From contig NZ_FMZX01000006.1 in assembly GCF_900101615.1 (NCBI RefSeq), positions 1-64,000 of the forward strand: 64,000 nucleotides of DNA, read 5' to 3'. Source of the stretch: Belnapia rosea (GTDB lineage: Bacteria; Pseudomonadota; Alphaproteobacteria; Acetobacterales; Acetobacteraceae). Positions within the stretch are counted from its first letter, which is position 1; each line of letters starts with the position of its first letter. A program made the translations under genes and the position numbers. The notes beneath the pieces are model-generated. The model saw only the letters and a program-made list of their open reading frames with translations. It did not search any database and had not been told where the DNA came from. Below are positions 58,509-64,000 of this stretch, piece by piece.

Positions 58509-61500
58509 ATGAACATCTCCGAACTCTGCATCCGCCGCCCGGTGATGACCGGGCTGCTCTCGCTGGCCGCCATCATCGCCGGCATCATCGCCTATACGCG
58601 CCTGCCGGTCGCCGCCGTGCCGCGGGTGGATTTCCCCGTCATCACCATCTTCGCCAATTTCCCCGGCGCCAGCCCGGAGACGATGGCGACCAGCGTGGCG
58701 CTGCCGATCGAACGCGAGTTGTCGACCATCGCCGGCGTCGATTCGATGAGCTCGATCAACGGGCAGGACACCTCGCAGATCACCGTGCAGTTCGTGCTGT
58801 CGAAGAACATCGACGCTGCGGCGCAGGATGTGCAGGCGGCCCTCACCCGTGCCCAGCGGCGGCTGCCGGTCGACATGCTGGTGCCGCCCAACTACCGCAA
58901 GGTGAACCCGGCCGATGCGCCGGTGGTGCTGCTGACCGTCTCGGGCGGCGACAAGCCCCTGTACTACCTGAACGACCTCGTCAGCACGATCATCAGCCCG
59001 GCGCTGTCCCGCGTGCCGGGCGTGGCGCAGGTGCAGACCTATGGCGAGCAGCTCTATGCCGTGCGCGTCCGGCTGGACCCGGACCGGATCGCGGCCATGG
59101 GCCTCGCCTTCGACACGATGCAGCAGGCGATCGCCCAGGCGAATTCGGCGACGCCGGTCGGGCTGATGAATGGCGAGCGGCAGCAGCTGACGCTGCGCGC
59201 CAACGACCAGCCGCAGGATGCCGCGGCCTTCGGCAACCTCGTCGTCGCCGGCCGGCCCAACTCGCCGGTGCGGCTGAGCGAGATCGCCTCGGTCGCCGAT
59301 GGCGTGGCCAACAACCGCATCGCCGCCTGGCGCAACGACGAGCGGGCGCTGGTGCTGGCCGTGCTGCGCCAGCCGGATGCCAACACGGTCGATGTCGTGG
59401 ACGGGGTGAAGGCCAGCCTGCCGGCGCTGGAGGCGGCGCTGCCGCCGGGGGCGAAGATCAACATCATGCTGGATCGCTCGAAGTCGATCCGGGCGGCGGT
59501 GCATGACGTGCAGGAGAGCCTCGCCATCGCCATCGGGCTGGTGGTGCTGGTCTGCTTCATCTTCCTCCGCAAGCTCAGCGCCACGCTGATCCCGACCGTC
59601 GCGGTGCCGATCAGCCTCTGCGTCGCCTTCGGGCTGATGTATGTGATGGGCTACGGCATCGACAACGTGACGCTGCTGGGGCTGACCATCGCGGTCGGGC
59701 TGGTGGTGGACGATGCGATCGTCGTGCTCGAGGCGATCATGCGCCATATCGAGGAGGGGATGGCGCCCATCCCGGCCGCCATCAAGGGCTCGCGGGAGAT
59801 CGGCTTCACCGTGCTCTCGATCACCCTCTCGCTGGTGGCGGTCTTCCTGCCGATCCTGCTGATGGGGGGCGTGGTGGGGCGGGTGTTCAATGCCTTTGCC
59901 GCCACGGTCTCGCTCGCGGTCATCGCCTCCTGCATCGTCTCGCTGACGCTGACGCCGCTGATGGCCTCGCGGCTGCCGGCGCATGGCCGGCCCGGCCTCG
60001 TCGAGCGGGTGCTGGAGCGGTTGGTGGGCGGGGTCGAGCGCGGCTATGCCGTCCTGCTCGATTTCGCGCTGCGCTTCCGCTTCCTCGTCTGGCTCGCCTT
60101 CTTCGCCTCGCTCGGGGCGGCGGGCTACATGGCGGTGGTGATCCCGAAGGGCTTCTTCCCGATCGAGGATACCGGGCTGCTGGCGATCAACACGGAGGGG
60201 CCGCGCGGCGCCTCCTTTGCCGCGATGGTGGAGCGGCAGAACGAGCTCTCGCGCAAGCTCCGCGAGAACCCGGCGGTCGCCAATGTCGTCTCGAATATCG
60301 GCGCGGCCGGGGGCTCCATCTCGATCAACCAGGGGCGGCTCTTCGTCGAGCTGAAGCCGGCCGACGAGCGGCCGGGCATCGTCCAGGTCATCCAGCAGCT
60401 CCGGCGGGAGACGGGCCAGATCCCAGGGCTGCGCGTCTTCGTCCAGCCGATCCAGAACCTCAATTTCGGCTCGCGGCAGACGCGGACGCTCTACCTCTAC
60501 TCGCTGCAGGGCCTCAGGCTCGACGAGCTCTATGACTGGGCGCAGCGGATGGAGCAGCAGCTGCTCAAGATCCCGCAGCTGCAGGACGTGAACACCGACC
60601 TGCAGATCGACAGCCCGGTGGTGCAGGTGAACGTCAACCGGGACCGGGCGACCTCGCTCGGCGTCTCGGTGGATGCGGTGCGGCAGGCGCTGTTCTCGGC
60701 CTTCGGGGCGCGGCAGATCTCGACGCTCTATGGGCAGGCCAATGCCTATCAGGTCATCCTCGAAGCCCTGCCGGAGGACCAGCGGGACGAGACGGGGCTC
60801 GCCAAGCTCCATATCCGCTCGAATACCGGGCGGCTGGTGCCGCTCTCGGCGGTGGCCAGCATCGAGCGGAAGTCGGGGCCGCTGAATGTCTCGCATCAGG
60901 GGCAGCTGCCGGCGGTGGTCATCGGCTTCAACACGCCACCCGGCGTGGCGCTGGGCGATGCGGTGAACGCCATCCGCTCGGCGGAGCGGGAGCTCGGCAT
61001 GCCGCCCACCATCGTCACCGGCTTCAGCGGCGCGGCGCAGGTCTTCCAGGAGGCGCTGGCCGGCCAGGGCGCGCTGGTGCTGGCGGCCATCGCCATCGTC
61101 TATCTGGTGCTCGGCGTGCTGTATGAGAGCCTGATCCACCCACTGACCATCCTCTCCGGCCTGCCGGCGGCGGCGCTCGGGGCGTTCCTGACGCTCTATG
61201 CCTTCGGGCTCGACCTTTCGGTCATCGCCGTCATCGGCGTGCTGCTGCTGATCGGCCTGGTGAAGAAGAACGCCATCATGATCGTCGACGTGGCCCTGCA
61301 ACGCCAGCGGGCGGGCGAGCCGGCCTTCTCCGCGGTGCGGGAGGCCTGCCTGGTGCGCTTCCGGCCGATCCTGATGACGACGCTGGCCGCCGGCGCCGGC
61401 GCGGTGCCGATCGCCGCCGGCTGGGGCGCGGCGGCGGAGCTGCGGCAGCCGCTCGGCCTTGCCGTCGTCGGCGGCCTCGCGGTCTCGCAGGTCCTCACCC

Positions 61501-61601
61501 TCTTCGTCACCCCCGTGCTCTATCTCGGCTTCGATGGGCTGGCGCGTCGCCTGACCTTCAAGTGGCGGCAGGCACCCATCGCAGCGGCGCCCGCGGAATG
61601 A
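58509..61601 (+). CDS. RND efflux pump permease, MdtB/AcrB type
   Basis: The 1030-residue inner-membrane drug/proton antiporter has LCIRRPVMTGLLSLAAIIAG at the start, two large periplasmic loops, twelve predicted membrane segments, and the proton-relay aspartates in GLVVDDAIVVLEAI. GSREIGFTVLSITLSLVAVFLPIL and the C-terminal GLVKKNAIMIVDVAL with its relay lysine are intact. Sequence style is closest to MdtB/MdtC-like pumps. It overlaps the cupin gene (ATGA). No local TetR- or LysR-type regulator is seen. Confidence 0.96.
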   Translation: MNISELCIRRPVMTGLLSLAAIIAGIIAYTRLPVAAVPRVDFPVITIFANFPGASPETMATSVALPIERELSTIAGVDSMSSINGQDTSQITVQFVLSKNIDAAAQDVQAALTRAQRRLPVDMLVPPNYRKVNPADAPVVLLTVSGGDKPLYYLNDLVSTIISPALSRVPGVAQVQTYGEQLYAVRVRLDPDRIAAMGLAFDTMQQAIAQANSATPVGLMNGERQQLTLRANDQPQDAAAFGNLVVAGRPNSPVRLSEIASVADGVANNRIAAWRNDERALVLAVLRQPDANTVDVVDGVKASLPALEAALPPGAKINIMLDRSKSIRAAVHDVQESLAIAIGLVVLVCFIFLRKLSATLIPTVAVPISLCVAFGLMYVMGYGIDNVTLLGLTIAVGLVVDDAIVVLEAIMRHIEEGMAPIPAAIKGSREIGFTVLSITLSLVAVFLPILLMGGVVGRVFNAFAATVSLAVIASCIVSLTLTPLMASRLPAHGRPGLVERVLERLVGGVERGYAVLLDFALRFRFLVWLAFFASLGAAGYMAVVIPKGFFPIEDTGLLAINTEGPRGASFAAMVERQNELSRKLRENPAVANVVSNIGAAGGSISINQGRLFVELKPADERPGIVQVIQQLRRETGQIPGLRVFVQPIQNLNFGSRQTRTLYLYSLQGLRLDELYDWAQRMEQQLLKIPQLQDVNTDLQIDSPVVQVNVNRDRATSLGVSVDAVRQALFSAFGARQISTLYGQANAYQVILEALPEDQRDETGLAKLHIRSNTGRLVPLSAVASIERKSGPLNVSHQGQLPAVVIGFNTPPGVALGDAVNAIRSAERELGMPPTIVTGFSGAAQVFQEALAGQGALVLAAIAIVYLVLGVLYESLIHPLTILSGLPAAALGAFLTLYAFGLDLSVIAVIGVLLLIGLVKKNAIMIVDVALQRQRAGEPAFSAVREACLVRFRPILMTTLAAGAGAVPIAAGWGAAAELRQPLGLAVVGGLAVSQVLTLFVTPVLYLGFDGLARRLTFKWRQAPIAAAPAE

Positions 61602-61930
61602 AGATCCCCACCCTTCCCTTCACCGTCACCGACTGGTCGGCCGTGGCGGAGACCCGCCACCGGGGCGAGACCGGCGAGGCCATCTGGCGGACGCTCGCCA
61701 TCGGCGACCTGCGGGTGCGGCAGGTCGAGTACACGCCGGGCTACCTCGCCGACCACTGGTGCGACCGCGGCCATGTCCTCTACGTGCTGGAGGGCGAGTT
61801 GGAGACCGAGCTGAAGGACGGGCGGCGCTTCACCCTCCGTCCGGGAATGGGCTACGAGGTCTCCGATTCCGGCGATTCGCCGCACCGCTCCTCCACCCGC
61901 ACTGGGGCGAAGCTGTTCATCGTGGACTGA
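61598..61930 (+). CDS. small cupin-fold protein (DHCW-motif family)
   Basis: This 110-residue single-domain cupin has the family block LADHWCDRGHVLYVLEGELETEL (residues 50-72), with His residues that would bind metal, and a C-terminal DSGDSPHRSSTRTGAKLFIVD strand. The start codon overlaps the RND pump stop, so it is translationally coupled to the pump. Function is unknown. Small cupins like this can bind metal or ligands; a link to efflux is inferred only from the coupling. Confidence 0.82.
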   Translation: MKIPTLPFTVTDWSAVAETRHRGETGEAIWRTLAIGDLRVRQVEYTPGYLADHWCDRGHVLYVLEGELETELKDGRRFTLRPGMGYEVSDSGDSPHRSSTRTGAKLFIVD

Positions 61931-61937
61931 CCCGGAC

Positions 61938-62027
61938 GCCTGGAGCGTGACCACGGATCACGCTCCAGGCTCTTGTGGGACCGCGTGATTCACGCCTCCG
62001 GCCGTTCCAACCTGCGGCGATCACGCG
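61938..62027. repeat. cluster of GCGTGA/TCACGC half-sites and hairpins
   Basis: A perfect 13-bp stem (61938-61950 with 61958-61970) carries GCGTGA and TCACGC. A second near-perfect palindrome, GCGTGA-T-TCACGC, lies at 61983-61995, and a further TCACGC at 62021 pairs with CGCGTGAT at 61982. Five half-sites occur in about 80 bp between the convergent cupin and MFS stops. The first stem probably terminates the RND operon. The repetition suggests a repeated genomic element or protein-binding sites. Confidence 0.6.
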
Positions 62028-63461
62028 TTACTCCGCCGGGGCGCGTTTGGCGGCCAGGCGGACATGGCCGCTGACCTCCTCCCCCGCATCCGGCGCCAGG
62101 CGCAGGAAGAAGGGGCAGGAGGCGAGCACCACCAGCGCCGCGACGACGAAGGCAGCGGCGAAATCCGGCACCTCCGCCACATGGTGGCCGGCGAGCGACT
62201 TGCTGACCTCGAGGCTGGTCGTCGCCAGCACCACGCCGAGGGCCGGCGCCAGCTGCTGCACCGTGCCGGAGAAGCTCGTCGCCGCCGAGAGCCGGTGGGC
62301 GGGGATATCGGCGAAGGAGAGGGTGTTCAGCGCGGTGAATTGCAGGCTGCGGAACAGCCCGCCCACCGCCAGCAGCAGGAAGATCGCCGAGAGCGGCCAG
62401 GAGGGGGTGAAGAGCGCCGCCACCGCGACGCCGGCCGCCGCCAGCGCCGAGGTGCCGATCAGCACGCTGCGGAAGCCGAAGCGGCGGAGGATGGGCCGCG
62501 CCAGGGGCTTCATCACCAGCGCACCGAGGGCGGTCGCGAAGGAGACGAGGCCGGCGGCGGAGGCGGTCTTGCCGAAGCCCACCTGCAGCAGCATCGGCAC
62601 GAGGAAGGGCGTCGCCCCGGCGCCGATGCGGAACAGGCTGCCGGCCAGCGTGCCCTGGTTGAAGGTGGTGATCCGCAGCAAGGAAAGGTCGAGGGCCGGG
62701 CGCCGCGCCCGGAGGCAGTGGCGGATGGCGGCCCAGCCGAACATCAGGCCGAGGACCAGCGCCGCCTCGGCGATGCCCGCGGTGACGACGCCGCGGCCGA
62801 TGGTCTCGAGGCCGAACATGAAGAGGGCGAGCGCCAGGCCGATCAGGACGAGACCGACGACGTCGGGCGGGCCGGGGTCGCCGGGGGGGATGTCCTCGAT
62901 CTTCCAGGCGACGAGGGTGAGGCCGAGCAGGCCGATCGGGACGTTGATGAGGAAGACCGACTGCCAGCCGAAGGCATCGGTCAGGAAGCCGCCGAGCGGC
63001 GGGCCGCTGATCGGGCCGATCATGGCCGGCATGGTCAGCCAGGTCATGGCGCTCAGCATCTCCTCCTTGCGGACCTGCCGCAGCAGGAGGAGGCGGGCGA
63101 CAGGCACCATCATCGCGCCGCCGAAGCCCTGGAAGACGCGGGCGGCGATCATCTCCGGCACGCCCGTCGCGCGGCCGCACAGGATGGAGGCCAGGGTGAA
63201 GATGGCGATCGCCACCATGAAGACGCGCTTCGCCCCGAACCGGTCGGCGACCCAGCCGGAGACGGGGATGAAGACCGTGAGCGACACCAGATAGGCGGTG
63301 ATGGCGACGCCGAGGCGCGCCGGCTCCACCCCCATATCGGCCGCCATGGCGGGCAGCGCCGTGGTCACCGCGGCGCTGTCGAGATTCTGCATGAAGAGCG
63401 CGCTGGCGACGATGGCGGCGGTGAGGCGCGGATCGGGCCTGGGCGCGCTGGTCTCGGTCAT
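62028..63461 (-). CDS. MFS drug exporter, DHA2 (EmrB/QacA) type
   Basis: The 477-residue protein has about fourteen membrane segments. It has FMQNLDSAAVTTALPAMA at the start, the loop GWVADRFGAKRVFMVAI, RVFQGFGGAMMVP and the antiporter motif C region GPISGPPLGGFLTDAFGWQSVFLINVPIG. It should export drugs or metabolites in exchange for protons. No EmrA-type adaptor is adjacent. It lies nine bases behind the quinone oxidoreductase gene, so the two are one operon. Confidence 0.92.
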   Translation of the reverse strand: MTETSAPRPDPRLTAAIVASALFMQNLDSAAVTTALPAMAADMGVEPARLGVAITAYLVSLTVFIPVSGWVADRFGAKRVFMVAIAIFTLASILCGRATGVPEMIAARVFQGFGGAMMVPVARLLLLRQVRKEEMLSAMTWLTMPAMIGPISGPPLGGFLTDAFGWQSVFLINVPIGLLGLTLVAWKIEDIPPGDPGPPDVVGLVLIGLALALFMFGLETIGRGVVTAGIAEAALVLGLMFGWAAIRHCLRARRPALDLSLLRITTFNQGTLAGSLFRIGAGATPFLVPMLLQVGFGKTASAAGLVSFATALGALVMKPLARPILRRFGFRSVLIGTSALAAAGVAVAALFTPSWPLSAIFLLLAVGGLFRSLQFTALNTLSFADIPAHRLSAATSFSGTVQQLAPALGVVLATTSLEVSKSLAGHHVAEVPDFAAAFVVAALVVLASCPFFLRLAPDAGEEVSGHVRLAAKRAPAE

Positions 63462-63470
63462 CCAGCGAGG

Positions 63471-64000
63471 CTACGCCTCGTGGGGGCGTAGCACCACCCG
63501 GCCGCTGGCGCGGCGGCCGCTCACCTCGGCCATCGCCTCGCGGAATTGGGCCAGCGGGAAGCCGGCATGGACCTCGGGGCGGAGCGCGCCGTCGGCCCAC
63601 CACTGCACCAGCTGCGCCCAGAGCGCCCGGGCACGCGGCGCATGGAGCTGGCGGTTGTCGCCGGGGGACCAGCCGACATAGCTGCCCCAGTTCAGCCCGG
63701 CCACGGCGATGTTCTTGAGCAGGAGGAGATTCACCGGCAGCTGCGGGATGCCGCCGGCGGCGAAGCCGATGGTCACCAGCGTGCCGCCGTCGCCGAGGCA
63801 GCGGAGCCCCTCGTCGAAGACCGGGCCGCCCAGCGTGTCGAGCACGGCGGCGACGCCGGCGCCGCCGGTCGCCTCGCGCACCGCGTCGCGGAAGGGCTCG
63901 GCGCTGTCGAGCACCACATCGGCGCCGCGGGCCAGCGGCACGCCCCGCTTGGCGGCGCCGCAACGGGCGATGACCCGGGCGCCGAGGGCGCGCGCCACCT
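63471..64000 (-). CDS. NADPH:quinone oxidoreductase, C-terminal part (cut by window edge)
   Basis: About 176 C-terminal residues of a medium-chain dehydrogenase/reductase are present; the N-terminal catalytic domain lies past the right edge. Visible are the end of the Rossmann fold (ARALGARVIARCGAAKR), GADVVLD, VLDTLGGPVFDEGLRCL, GGTLVTIGFAAGG and a terminal FPLAQFREAMAEVSGRRASGRVVL. These resemble the zinc-free quinone oxidoreductase branch. The operon partner is the DHA2 exporter. Confidence 0.88.
   Translation of the reverse strand, partial: VARALGARVIARCGAAKRGVPLARGADVVLDSAEPFRDAVREATGGAGVAAVLDTLGGPVFDEGLRCLGDGGTLVTIGFAAGGIPQLPVNLLLLKNIAVAGLNWGSYVGWSPGDNRQLHAPRARALWAQLVQWWADGALRPEVHAGFPLAQFREAMAEVSGRRASGRVVLRPHEA

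Noticed and set aside
58422-61301. Open minus-strand frame of 959 codons opposite the RND pump
   Set aside because: The translation is low-complexity (His/Arg/Asp-rich) with no family resemblance; it is a shadow of the pump gene.

Overview
The window is very GC-rich, densely coded chromosomal DNA. Its gene content fits an alphaproteobacterium of the Acetobacteraceae (Roseomonas-like): Bug-type tripartite tricarboxylate receptors, a fused TAXI-type TRAP permease, the FYDLN-acid gene divergent from aroA-cmk-rpsA, a CP4-like class II AroA, and the argJ/ppiC/secA group. This placement rests on recognising families, not on a search. I see no rRNA, tRNA, CRISPR array, prophage or origin. I also recognise no transcription-factor gene in the 64 kb.

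Layout. 1-0.8 kb: the 5' part of an IS5-family transposase, whose insertion replaced the 3' end of a DUF3293 gene coupled to rlmI. 2-4.8 kb: panC, a DUF4336 membrane/metallo-hydrolase-like protein and a GH16-like protein with an altered catalytic motif. 5-10.2 kb: a tight operon of an NtaA-type FMN monooxygenase and a complete spermidine/putrescine-type ABC importer. 10.2-14 kb: coaA-gluQ, an esterase, an HNH endonuclease and an HdeD-like protein. 14-21.9 kb: fused TRAP permease, purD, xseA, an M23 peptidase, an SDR and a Bug receptor. 21.9-27.7 kb (minus strand): FYDLN-acid gene, recF, gyrB, then a dipeptide-type binding protein. 27.9-31.9 kb: aroA-cmk-rpsA ending in a strong terminator. 32-36.7 kb: a TPR protein, an enoyl-CoA hydratase, a second Bug receptor and an MFS carrier. 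36.9-41.4 kb: leuC-leuD-class A beta-lactamase, then an omega-aminotransferase. 41.4-46.5 kb: argJ and ppiC divergent from secA. 46.5-50 kb: a thioesterase, a TrxR-like flavoprotein, a pseudouridine synthase and small secreted proteins. 50-57 kb: DUF188 gene, pbpC and an alpha-2-macroglobulin with intact thioester. 57.3-64 kb: RND adaptor, RND pump and cupin, convergent with an MFS exporter and a truncated quinone oxidoreductase.

Most of this is housekeeping: pantothenate/CoA, purine, shikimate, leucine and arginine synthesis, DNA repair and gyrase, translation, protein export and envelope maintenance. The accessory flavour comes from many uptake systems for organic acids, peptides and polyamine-like solutes, several of them orphan receptors. 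Translational coupling is common: overlaps at rlmI/DUF3293, the ABC genes, xseA/M23, aroA/cmk, leuD/bla, the pseudouridine synthase and its partner, DUF188/pbpC/A2M, and RND/cupin. Convergent gene pairs are usually separated by GC-rich hairpins.

I did not find a convincing undescribed multi-gene system. The best candidates for a second look are the monooxygenase-ABC operon, the beta-lactamase coupled to leuD, the GH16-like protein with its odd tail, and a cluster of GCGTGA/TCACGC half-sites near 62 kb.
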